Source: Macrotrachela quadricornifera (Eukaryota > Rotifera > Eurotatoria > Philodinida > Philodinidae). From it: a stretch of 64,000 bases of DNA. Of this stretch, positions 23,380-34,918 are shown one piece after another. A program made the translations under genes and the position numbers. Position 1 is the stretch's first letter. Every line of letters starts with the position of its first letter. The stretch lies in the NCBI GenBank assembly GCA_022393335.1, contig JAJEKB010020629.1, forward strand, positions 203,388-267,387. The letters run 5' to 3'. The notes beneath the pieces are model-generated. The model searched no databases. It saw nothing but the letters and a program-made list of their open reading frames with translations, and was not told where the DNA came from.

Positions 23380-26300
23380 AGTTTTTTTTTTTATTCTTTT
23401 TATTTTTATTTTTGATCGGATGATCAAATAAAAAGATAATCGTTTTTTTTTTTCTCCCTCTGTCTCTCTCTCGTTTTTTCTCTTTTTGTTAATGATGATA
23501 CTACTCAATTGAGTGAAGAAGTTAGAATAAAATATTATTAATGATTGTAGAAATAGTCTTCGAGATCGAACGATAAAGTGATGAAAGAAATGCAAGTTAA
23601 GTCTTGTGACAGAAAATGATCCATTAAATCGCTTAATGGATACCATAAAAAGAAAAACGAAGAGAGAAGAACAGAAAGAGAAAGATTTTTCTTTTCTTTG
23701 CGTAGATATTATCGATGGAGCCAATCAACATATTTTCCTCTTCTTGTTTTTTCTCATTGGTGTAAAGAAATAGAGAAAAAGAAAAAGGCAAGGTTTGATA
23801 TGTTTGCAAGGAAAGAATCGAAAGAAAATTAATGGACTTTAAATAGCTATAAGAAGAAATATTCTAAAAAAAAAAGGCTTGTACTTTTTTTTATCATATA
23901 TTGAAGACTTTTCAGTGGATATTTATGTATTTTATCATTTTTTTTATTTTGTTTGAAAAAAGTGAATTGAATAGATTGAATACATGTCCTTGGAGAATTT
24001 TTAGTTGACAAATGAGCGATTTTTGACTATTGTTTGATGAATATCTACCTTAAATGTTAGAGCATAATGCTGAAAATTTCAAATATATCATTTAAGATTT
24101 GTTGGGTTATTTGAATATAAATCAAATGGCTACGTGAATAATGACTAATGTAGATATTTCAATTTTTTCCTTTTTTATTTATCTTATTATCATTTCCATG
24201 ATTTTTTTCATCATATGAGTTTCGTCTTTTCCGTTCCTTTGATATGCGTCGTTATACTCACCTTACCGTCAATCATAAGTACAATTTTATGGTTTCAATA
24301 AGCAAAGTCCACACATAAACTATCGAAAGAATTTGGCAAGACTCGAGAGATAAAAATAGGAAAAGATAAGAAACCAATTGAGCTTTTGTTGATTCACATC
24401 ATTTGAATATATGTGGCGTTCAGGGTTGAATGGATATGACCTATTTGATGCAATTTTAGATGATATAGCAGCATTACTAGTGTTGTTCTTATTTTATCTG
24501 AGCAATAATATATCATTTCAAGCATTGATTTGAGTATTTGACGTTTATAAACAAATTTTTATTAAGATTCAGATTTTATGAAATAAATCTTTTCATTGTA
24601 AGTTATCTACATGTTGATTACATACGAATAAAATTGTAAATGCTTGTCATAGACAATATATATAGTCTATAATATATTCATATTATATAATAGTCAATGA
24701 TTCAATTCTTTTCATTAAGGATATTAGTTTTAATAAATGGAATATTCTATTGGAATTTAAAGGAAGAACAATTAATCTTCTAGATTGATTTTGATTTTTA
24801 TAATAGAAAATTTTTCTTTTTTGTGTCTTTTTGTTTTGAGAACAACATGAAAAAGAAAAAGATGATATGTCGAACATCGAACAAATAAATTGAAAAAATC
24901 ATTAATCTTTCTGTCCAGAATATCTTTCGTTTTCTTTTTGTTTCTTCTTCTTTATTTTGTCGGTCGATCTCTTTGAAAATATTCAAGATTGTATTTTCTT
25001 TTTCATTTTCAAAAGAATAACAATGATTAACATGATCAAGATGATAAGACACGTTTAAATATATCCATGTTTTTCTTTTCATTATATATAAATGAACATA
25101 AATTTATATGAGACAAGTGACATAATCTTGAGTTTTGATTCAATTGAATAAAAACTAGAAGTAGGTTGAAATTAATGATCCGATTAATGTTTGTTCATCT
25201 TATGAAAAGAAAAAAAAAAAGAAAATACATTGAATTGTTGCAATGTTAATGAATATTTAAATAGATTGAACAACAGCGGTGTAAATCTGTCACCCACGAT
25301 TCTATCAATTAAAAATAACTTTTCTACAGCTATTTTTTTTTCTCTTCTTCTCTTTATACATTGACATAGATTTCTATAGAACAAAACTATTATTAAATCA
25401 AATGAATGAAGAACATTCTTTTTGTCAATGTTTATATTTTAGGATATAATATTTTCATATTTTTTAAATTTATATTGTTCAAACATTATTATCAAATAAG
25501 ATGGAAAATAATCGTACACTAAGTTATTTTATATTCATTCTTTTTTTTTATCAATAGCTATAATAGCATGATTATAAACCTTTGAGGACGAAATTTTGTC
25601 TTAATAGAGAAAAAGTATTTTTCAACAGTTTTTTTTAATTTTTTCTCATAGAGGCTACATAAAAAACTTATGATAATCCAAAAAAAAAACAATTTTTTTC
25701 ATCTTTTAAATAAAATGCTAATTTGCAGGTAAAGCACTCGATATTGAATCGAAGATTTCCTTCCTTGCTGCTACAATAGTCGATTGTACTATAGCGACCA
25801 AAGTTATAACTTTTTTGGAAATTCCTTCGTAAAATTTCAGTAAAGTTTTTATTTCTGTAAATTTTACTGCTGTCTTTAGATGTTCTTTTCGGTTTCAAGG
25901 AGTTATCAACCAAATTCATGGAAACGATTCAATCTCTTTTTTTGCTCATATCGTTCAATTTACTGGTTTTTCTCTGACTATCACGTTGTTTCTTTCCTTT
26001 TCCATAAATATTTATTTGATCAGTGATCATATTTTAAATTTCTTCATTAAAGAAAGGTTCTAAAGGCCGCAATTGGAATTGGTTCTTTGAGAGAGATTGA
26101 GATAAAGCCACCATTTGTGACATAGCTTTCATTCTTTGAATTCAGTATCTTGATATATGCGTCCATATCTTTATCAGAAAGTTCAAGCTATGAATCATAC
26201 GACTCGTCGTCACCTCTAGCATTTCCATAGAATTTTATTTATTTAGTTTTAACGGTACAAACGATATAAAGAAATAAAGTACGATTTTGAAAGAAAAATG

Positions 26301-27967
26301 ATATGCTTCTCAAATTCAAGGACAATAAGAACGAGAATATTCTCGAAAACAAAAGATCAGAAGAGAAGAGAAAAAGTAGGACGTCATTGTACCTCATCAG
26401 CAAGAACAAGGAATATTTAAAAAGAATTTGTACGAAACAGAGAGAACGAAAAGAAAAATATAAGGTGATAAATGCAGTTAATTATGACCTTAATGACCTC
26501 ACATATTGATTAGTTTAATGTGAAATAAACACTTTTTTCTTTATTGAAAAATAGGTAATCCAAAAATGAACCATCCATCCTTAAAGGGATAATTCGACAC
26601 TGATATTAATTTATATACATAGATAAGTATTTTCAAGAATGTTTCGTCTCATTCAAAAAAATTTATTTAATTTGGTAATTAATAAATCTTATTGTATGAC
26701 TTTTTTTCCTCATGCCTGATAATAATATTTGAATAATAGATGTTAAAATATTACACTAAGAATAAATTAAAATCAATATTAACAATGTTATGATATATAT
26801 GTATGGTTATAGTTTACTACTATGTTGTGAATGAGAGAAATAACTTTCTTTTTCTTATCGATTGTAAATAATTTAAAAAAAAATTTTTTTCTTTCATAAA
26901 ATGGTATTTACTATTGACATTATTGACAATATCATTGATTAATGACGATTACTCATCAAAAGTATCACGATTTTGATGATACAAGTAGAAAATTTATACT
27001 TACTTTTTATGACTGAATCAGTTGTAAAAATACATATAACTTTATTATGTTCCATACTTTAATCTCACATCTATGAAAGAATATTTTAACATATTTATAA
27101 TCCACAAATTTTTAATAAAATTTGCAAAATTCAACAACAAAAAAAATCTCTATAATTTATACAGATTAATTCTGTTTTCAAAAAACTTGCAGATCGTGCT
27201 ACATGAGTATTGTCCTATATATATGTCATTCTCAATTTTTTTCATATATAGATGGATAGACTACGGTGAGTGGTATTAAACATTATACTTCAATATTTTG
27301 TTTGCTCATATTTAGAAAAAATAATGAGAAACATCCTTTTTTCATGGACATCACACAGCTTTTTATAACATTAATTTCAACTAAAAAATAACTCAAGTTC
27401 ATCTTTCGATGTTTTGACCAACGAGGAACAGAGTTATGAAAAAACTGTGTGCAAAATCATCATTTTTATGTAGTTTAGCTCATTGTACACGTCATTGTTT
27501 TTTTCAGGTTTTACATGTAAGTATTCTTTGATAAAACACTCCTATATCCTATGACAATAACAATGTATTGTTGGTGTAGATACTGATGAAAGATAGATTC
27601 TCGATAATTTATCGAATATACTGATCAATAGCATTTTTTTCGATCGATGTTTTAGTGAATTCGTTTGTTTTGATTTGATAATATTGTAAAAACATATAGT
27701 ATAACTATTGATGGTTCATTCCTAAAAATATTAGCTTTGTAATTGTTTTCAATGGCAAAAAACCTTTAGAAAAAAATTTTAATTTTGTCCAATTTGTTTT
27801 GAAAACAGGTGCACTATGATATATAGCATTTCAAATGACTGTGTTATCTCTTTGAAAAAAATTATTTTCAATCTATTAAAATAATTAAAAGTATGTTTAA
27901 ATAAAAAAAACAAATTTTCACAATTTAATCAAAATAGTTGTGACAAAATAACATAAAAATTTAATAA
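23380..27967. other. gene-free region upstream of Hox4
   Basis: About 4.6 kb without a supported gene, the longest clean gap next to a gene in this window. The first 330 bp include pyrimidine/purine runs (TCTCTCTCTC near 23460) of a likely 5' UTR. The rest is AT-rich, with only short chance frames. A cis-regulatory role for Hox4 is plausible but inferred from position only. Confidence 0.45.
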
Positions 27968-30002
27968 TTATGAACATGTTGGATTATCACATGGCCATGA
28001 ACGCCGTAATGTTTGAGAATTATAATGAGTACATGTTTTATCTGTTGTTCCTTCATGTCCATGACCTTGATGACAAGGACCAAATGCATCAAAAACTGAC
28101 GTAAATACACTTGAATCAATAGGACCTTCAACATAATTATGAAAATCAATATAACCGGTATCAAGATCTTCTCGAAAACGTATTGGAACATGTGAATCAG
28201 CTTGAGTATACATATTACGAATATTTCGCACTGGTCCTCCACCGGTATAATTAGTAAACTAAAAATACAATAAAATAATTAATTTATTTTGCATGAGGTA
28301 CTACGAAAGTTTTTTCACTCGACTGTTTTAAAAGGCTCAGACATATTTCGGATTATGTATAAATTTTCAGACTTTTAACTGTTGTACTTTGCTGTGACCC
28401 ATCATAAATAGAGGAACTTTGCATTTCATTTCTTGTTTCCTAAATAAGCTTTATTCAGAAAACAAAATATATCAGAAGATACAGCATGAAAAGTTTCAAA
28501 ATTTACACAGGACAACTAATTTTACAGTTGCATTTTATGTGGTCAAAATTCCACAAAGTTCTGACCAATCATATTTCGATGGTGCGACAAGAATATCTTT
28601 TGATAGAAGACGAATTCGTTTTTTCTAACTTATCACTTAACACATTTTATTTAAAAATAAGCAAAACATACCATAGAATGTAGCGTAGAAAGCTCTACAA
28701 TTTGTAAATAATAGTATTAACATGTGTATCGATCAAACTGATCGAAACTAAAAATGTCCGTTTATTTTCCAAATGATTGAAGCATATATAGTGTGAAACC
28801 AGAGACAATCCAAAGAGATATACATGAAAAGGGAGAACTTTAGGGAAATAACAAGATGAAAAAAATCCTATATACGTATGCCATATATGCCCTTCATATG
28901 ATAGGAGAAAAGAAAAAAAAAGGATAAAAAAAGATGTGTGTGAATGGCACTATAACAATTAGTTTTATTTTAATTATGTCATTTATTATTATTTTGAAAA
29001 TAGAAGCTAAACTCTCTTGAGCTACTTTTTGCAATTTCGACAATTGATTGCTCGGAATATTGTGCATTTTAAAAGGAAACCGATACGATTAATATAAGCT
29101 TAACACTATAGATTGTAGAGCTTTTCATGCTGCATCTTCTGATATATATTTTGTTTCTTTTTAATAAAATCATTTTACGGATTAAAATATGAGATGCAAA
29201 GTTCTGTCATCTATTAAAACTCACTCGTTATGTAGCGTATAGAAAAAGGCATCATACTAATGTCAAAGAACTAGAATACTTCACGTCAAACTGAAACTTT
29301 TAGAAGAGCCGGTCGAAAAAAACCTTTTGTAGTGCTCAATGTAATTTTAAATTATATTTAACAAACCCATTCAACCATCCAAAAATCCGCCATTTGTCCA
29401 TTAATTACAACTGTTCCACTAAATGTTGCATTACTTTGACATAACCATTCTGGTTGCCATGCAGGAAATGTATAATTACAACATATTTTCATCGATGGAT
29501 AAACATAATAATTTTGTCCTTCATAAAAAAGTACACTACATGGAATATAATTTGAATCAACACCAGCTTCATATAATTGTAAAAATGGACACATTGGATA
29601 AAAATCTGTTCGTATTGCTTTATGTGATGCATCATACCAAAAATAACCCCAACCAGTATCACCATTTGACATATTATAATATGTTGTTGCTGCTGACCAT
29701 GATGATGCCATTATGGGAGGAGTTTTTAATGGAGATACATTTATTTTATTTTCATATTGTTCTGATGAAGAGGGAATACATATTGTTGTATTATATTGTT
29801 CTTGTGTATCGGTTGATGGAATTATTGCAGAAACGCATTGAAGACCATCACAACATTGAAAATCTGTTGGAGATAATAATGAATTATTACAATTTAATCG
29901 ATTTTCATCTAAACAACGATTATTTGATGGACATAAATCAGTATTTTGAATATTTTTAATTAAAATAAAAATAATTGTAATTAATATAATAATCGACTTC
30001 AT
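27968..30002 (-). CDS. secreted Cys-rich protein, ependymin/At4g14100-like
   Basis: Exon 1 (30002-29367) and exon 2 (28258-27968) join in frame to 308 residues across a 1.1-kb intron. The start opens a signal peptide of about 20 residues. The first 60 mature residues hold eight cysteines (CPSNNRCLDENRLNC ... CCDGLQC). The second part has W, Y and C positions such as GWGYFWYDASHK, YPMCPF, CSVLFYEGQNYYVYP, PEWLC and GQMADFWMVEW, which recall the plant At4g14100-like and ependymin-related beta-sheet proteins. That assignment is weak. The protein is probably extracellular; its function is unknown. Without splicing, exon 1 would read into a stop two codons after the donor (29367), so an unspliced 214-residue form is the alternative. 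Confidence 0.7.
28441..29160. repeat. MITE-type element(s) inside an intron
   Basis: The left end (ACAAAATATATCAGAAGATA then CAGCATGAAAAGTTTC) recurs inverted at 29110-29160 (reverse complement ACAAAATATATATCAGAAGA then TGCAGCATGAAAAGCTC). A further direct copy of the end lies at about 28660-28710 (GTAGAAAGCTCTACAATTTG). The intron has therefore gained one nested or two neighbouring elements. No transposase is present. Confidence 0.7.
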
Positions 30003-30677
30003 TTAGAAAAATAAAGTAAAATAAAATAAAATAATTTTTATATCATCAAAAAGATAAGAGTAATGTAGAACACAATGACAATGCTTCATTCTTCTTATCT
30101 TATTTCACATATACATCAAAAGTAACATTGTCATTATTATATTTGTTGATCTTTATGTTGAGTTAGAATTATGTTTCATATTTTAAAAAAAAGCAAGTAA
30201 CACTGGTCAAGAGTGACTCGCTCAATTCTCGAGTGAATTCATTCTATCTATTTCGAGAATTATTGATAGATAAATGATCGATAAATATGACACTATAGCC
30301 AGTACAATTGGAACGTATCTCCTACATTTTATGATTTCTAAAACCAAAACTATCAATCTTAAATTTGAAAAATATCAAGCACCCACGATTTTCTCATCAT
30401 AGATAGCATTTTTTGACTTTTATGGCGCATTGACAAAGTACTGATATGAATAGCCTGGACTATAGTTCAATCGAAGTTCATACAGAATAGCTGATATAAA
30501 CCCTAACGTTTCCATTGATTTCAATTAACAATAGAGTCTTCGCTGGTGCCAGAGTACTTTTGAGTCGGGGTTAAGTGCATCTTATAGATCTCGGTAAATT
30601 ATGTTTATGGTTAAAAGAGTTCGGATCCATGGCGTGTTTCTGACGAGATATTGAAATTTTAGTGAATTTCTCCTATA

Positions 30678-31004
30678 GGATTCTACTTTTCTAGCACAAC
30701 CTCATTTCCAGATTTCTGATATGAAACTTTACCCACATAAAGACTTCAGCTAAACCAGCTGGCAGAAAAAAATTCAGAATTTCTCGACGAAGCTTCTTCG
30801 AGATATGAAGAGTTCAAAAAATACATGGCACATATACTATCTATAGGAGAAAAGGCCTTACCTTGTCATCTTCATATCTCGAAGAGACTCCTTCGGAAAG
30901 TTCTGAACTTTCTACTGCAAGCTAGTTTAGCTGAAGTCTTTATGTGAGTAAAGCGTCATGTCAAAAATTCGCAAATTAGGTTGTGGTTGAAAAGCAGGAT
31001 TCCA
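30678..31004. repeat. long inverted-repeat (hairpin) element
   Basis: Two arms of about 130 bp face each other around a loop of about 60 bp. Matching blocks include CACATAAAGACTTCAGCTAA on the left and TTAGCTGAAGTCTTTATGTG on the right, and TCTTCGAGATATGAAG with CTTCATATCTCGAAGA. Outer ends GGATTC and GGATTCC also agree. It is non-coding and fits a MITE or folded-back element. Confidence 0.8.
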
Positions 31005-32671
31005 TAAAGGAAGGCTTGAACTTGTACTCTGAACAAACGCATACAGAGTTATGTTTTTCATATGACTCTCTCTCTCTCTCAGTCAAGAAAACAGGAATAA
31101 AACATTTCGCCCTAACTTTTCATTGGGATTTCCGGTAGTATAAGTTCTTAACGATCTCCTGATTTAAGAAAAAAAGCATGATGTTCGGAATTCACTGAAC
31201 AAAAATTCGGAATGATTACAAATAAATAACATCATAATAGGATTCCAAAGTTCTTCAATGAATAGATTCTTTTTAGGTCAAATGTCTAATAAAGAATTAT
31301 TTTACCTAAAGAATCGAATCATTCACCAATTTCTTAAGATGCTTTGACTCTCACTTATTGTACTTATGTTAAAGCTTTTAAATCAACGTCTAGTCGTTTT
31401 CATATTTAACGCCACTATATCGACCGATATTAGTTCAGCTTTGAACTTAATGTATGCATCTCGTTTAAATTCTTCTCAAAAAAACTACTGAGTATTTCTT
31501 AATACGCTCGTTAAGAAGAAACTAAAAAAGGAGAACTACTTAGGAATTGCTACAAATAGAATATAACACATTGTAGTCTAGGAAAGGGCTTCGCTTTTTA
31601 CACATTTTTGTACAAATCTCACTCAAAAATCCAACATATAGTAATCAACATCGAACATAGATTCACGACCTTCGAATATCCGTGAGTTAAGCTTTAAACA
31701 ACAAGCAGTTCAACAAAGAAAGCTGAAAAATAGATTGCAAACATTTTTACTGACTTCGAATTCATATTTTCCGTGCTCGATAACGATCAGTCAAGTTTTA
31801 TTAGAAACGATGATTTACTAATCTATCATTCTTTAATACTTACCAATATTGAAAAACTAACTTCAGATTTCGACTGCTCATAGTCAATTGTCTTTCGTGG
31901 AGTTTTACTGGAGACAGTTTATATTATTTACTATTAATTATTTGGCAAACCAACTCAGTTTTCATTTATTGATCTTCGACCATTTTGGATCAAACTTCTT
32001 AGGAAAAAAAGTAAAACTAATTACTAATTGTTTGATAAATTAGTATTAACTACAAATTTGACTCCAGATGCAAATTCTTTACCCTCTATTACCCTTCATA
32101 TAGTTTTCAAGTAGAATATTACAAAGCTTTTGATATTAATCTAGCTGACAAAGTTTTCAGATTGATTTGGATACAGACAAACTCTTGAAGGTAACATACC
32201 TATATAACTACAAACTTATTTTATGTTATATGATCTCTCCTCCGATCCACGAGACAAATCATTATTTCGTAAAAAAGCCTTTTTTTACCAAAAAAAATGA
32301 TTCTGAAATATTGTAAACTAATGACACCATTCAGTTTTCCGACTCTGACAATCTTTGACCAAAATTTATAAAAAAAAAAATCATTTTTCTCAAAAAAAAG
32401 CCTTCTTTTGGTAAAGAAAATCACAAGATCTGACCAACTGAAGTTTGAGTACCAAAAACGTAATTCTAAAACATAGTACCACATACTGAAAACATCTAAC
32501 TGCCTCAGCTCTTAGCAATAAATCAGCTCGATGAACGACAGCCACACAGCAGATTATGATAGTCAGATATACTCAGCTTAATCATCCTTGAACGTCTCTA
32601 ATTATTCTCAATCACAGAAATGACCGGCCAGTCGTTCACCAGTACCCCTCCCCAGGACGCTATTTACGACT

Positions 32672-32930
32672 GTCCACTCTCCTATGCACTGAAGACAGTC
32701 CGATTGCTCTAAAGTGGTACATCACAAACCCCTAATTGACTGGGTTTTTCAACTGAAATAATCTAATTGATGGGAAGTGCGATATCAAAAACGTCCGATT
32801 GGCTGGACGTAGGGACTGAAAGAATCTGATTGAGCAAAGCTGCAAGTGATGAAACACTTGATTGGCTTCAATTTCAACGTTAAGGAACCCAATTGGTCGA
32901 ATGCTCGACATCGAAAACTTTCGATTGACT
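32672..32930. repeat. degenerate array with strict 31/32-bp periodicity (63-bp unit)
   Basis: The word ATTG, usually inside YSATTG, occurs at 32703, 32735, 32766, 32798, 32829, 32861, 32892 and 32924: intervals 32, 31, 32, 31, 32, 31, 32. Every second copy is more alike, so the true unit is 63 bp made of two halves; for example units at 32703 and 32766 share AAGTG, ATCA, AAAC, ATTG, CTGG and ACTGAAA at the same offsets. Three copies read ATTGG, an inverted CCAAT. The array carries stops in the frame I checked. Confidence 0.75.
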
Positions 32931-33930
32931 CAGTTTTTTTCATATGATCCTCTCTACAGTCAAGAAAATTTCGTTAGTTCCTTGAAAAAGCCTATATTAA
33001 ACTGAAAACATTCATTTGAAAATTTTCGAAAAAAAATAACACCATTCGATTTTCCGATCTCGAAAACATTCTTTTCTAATCGAATCTAGTAACAAAAAAG
33101 GTAGTTTTTAAAAAATGTTCTTTTGACCTTAACACCAACAAACGTATTATTTTCATTTGAACCTCTCTTCAGTTGAAGGAATATATCAGTATGATACTCA
33201 TTATATCTTATGTTCCATTTTCAAAACTACATGAAATTTTGTGTATAAATTGTTACAGACAAATGATAAATACTTAGACAGATTTTTCATACGATTATAT
33301 AAAAAATAAAATATGATTATTCAAAATATATTTAAGAATAGATTAGAATTTCTAAATATGAAAATAGTGAAGTCTTTAGATTTCATAGTCAAAAAATAAA
33401 ATACTAGACAAATCTCGCTCAGAGTTATCCTTTAGTTTGACCATCTTCAAAAAAAATTTCTTTTCATATTCAATTCAAAGATGTTTCTAAATATTTCTGT
33501 CGTCAAAGATTCTAAATGTTAAAGTTGATTATGTTTTAGTTTTAGGAAAAAAAATTGTGCTTGCCATTATAGGTAGTAAAATTTATTATAGATAGAGATA
33601 TGTTCATTTTTGTCTGTCAAATCAGACAGAGATCAATGGTTACTTAAAACACTTTCCAGATTCTCTCATCGACACTTATACTTGTGACTCTTCCATTTTT
33701 GTGAAGTTCACCTATATTTTCAAAGAAAATAATGAGTGTAAGTTTTAAGTCGAGATTTTACAGCTCTCCCACTCATTACAGGTAGGTGCAACATGATAAA
33801 TGATTGTCATGTTTGTTTGCCTGAGTGATATTGTTCATTATACACTTATCAAATCATTTATTTTTATTATTTTATTATTAACTGATATCATTACGAAATT
33901 TGTGATGATGCATCAATAGCGCCTTAGAAA

Positions 33931-34108
33931 ACTAAATAAAGAACGTGTGCGTCGATGTTGCGAACGAACGCAATAAAAATAATAAAAACGAAAATATGCG
34001 TCAAGTGCGAGAACAAAAACGCAAAAAATCGACAAACGCATCGATTAAATGAAGAGTTATTGTAATTACGTGATCAGATTGATTTAGATTCTTTGAGTGA
34101 GTGTTAAC
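33931..34108 (+). pseudogene. possible bZIP-domain relic
   Basis: Fragments in three successive frames resemble parts of a C/EBP-type basic-leucine zipper: KERVRR, then NERNKNNKNENMRQVREQKR, then HRLNEELL with LRDQIDL. Frame changes and stops separate them. The reading is tentative, since Arg/Lys/Asn-rich words arise easily in this AT-rich DNA. Confidence 0.25.
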
Positions 34109-34918
34109 AAACAAATAACAACTAGAACGTCATTAAAATCCATTAGAAATCAAATTTTTGTTCAAAATTCGAATATAAATAGAAGAGATCATTTCTGCAT
34201 TGACAAGCTTTTAAATCAAAATTTCAATCATTTATCGTAACTCATAAAACAATTTTTCGAATAAATAATAATAGGAAAAAATATAAAAATGCAAAAGCTG
34301 CTTATATTTTATTTATCAAGACTAATTCAATTCAATAAAAAAAATATTCAAGTATTTTACTTTATTCATTCAAGCAAATCAACAAAGTTTTTAATAGAAC
34401 ATGTAAGCTAATGTAATGCTGGTTGTCTATACATAATATATTATGAAAGATGTTATCAATCATATTACTTCCTTTACCGTTATATTCGTAATAAAAGTTC
34501 AAGGTAAAATTATATTTTAAAAGGTAAATATTTTCTTAGTTTAAAGTATTAATATAAAACTTTGAATTCTACTATAATAATTTCTTATGTGAATATACAT
34601 ATCAATATTCTTCGGTAATTATACATGTTTATTTTTCTACAAAAAATTCTATGTATAAAACAAAATCACGCAAAGAATAGTAGATAACGGTAAATGTATA
34701 TTGCTAAAATAAAATATATGTTGATGTGATTGTCTCATTTTCATTATCACATTAAGAAAAAGAAAGAAAGGAAAAAATACATATTACATGTGATAATCTA
34801 TATTAATAATGTATTGGTCACGCTTGATCGATTTGTTGATAATGATGAAATATTTTTCTTCGTCTTGTTCCTTTTTCCTAACATTAAATCATTTCGATAC
34901 AGATAAAACGAATCATCG

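Larger units (their letters stand above)
31005..34918. other. gene-free stretch with repeats
   Basis: About 3.9 kb without a supported intact gene. Contents are a CT run at 31070-31080, a direct repeat of the word AAAAAAGCCTTyTTTT at 32270 and 32395, the periodic array at 32672-32930, a possible dead bZIP relic at 33931-34108, and AT-rich DNA before the kinase. Base composition is less AT-rich from 30.2 to 33.2 kb than elsewhere. Confidence 0.5.

Noticed and set aside
23113..23724. 203-residue start for Hox4 exon 1
   Set aside because: The upstream 115 residues are low-complexity, F/S/K-rich and unlike Hox N termini; the MSSLYSM start at 23379 is more credible.
25668..25919. 83-residue minus-strand frame upstream of Hox4
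   Set aside because: No recognisable motif, no signal peptide and AT-rich surroundings; length is within chance.
29423..29959. 178-residue plus-strand frame
   Set aside because: It is the antisense shadow of the signal-peptide-bearing Cys-rich exon on the minus strand and lacks any domain.
32672..32930. CRISPR-like array
   Set aside because: Spacing is regular, but the units are diverged 63-bp tandem repeats without identical direct repeats and unique spacers, and the genome is plainly eukaryotic.
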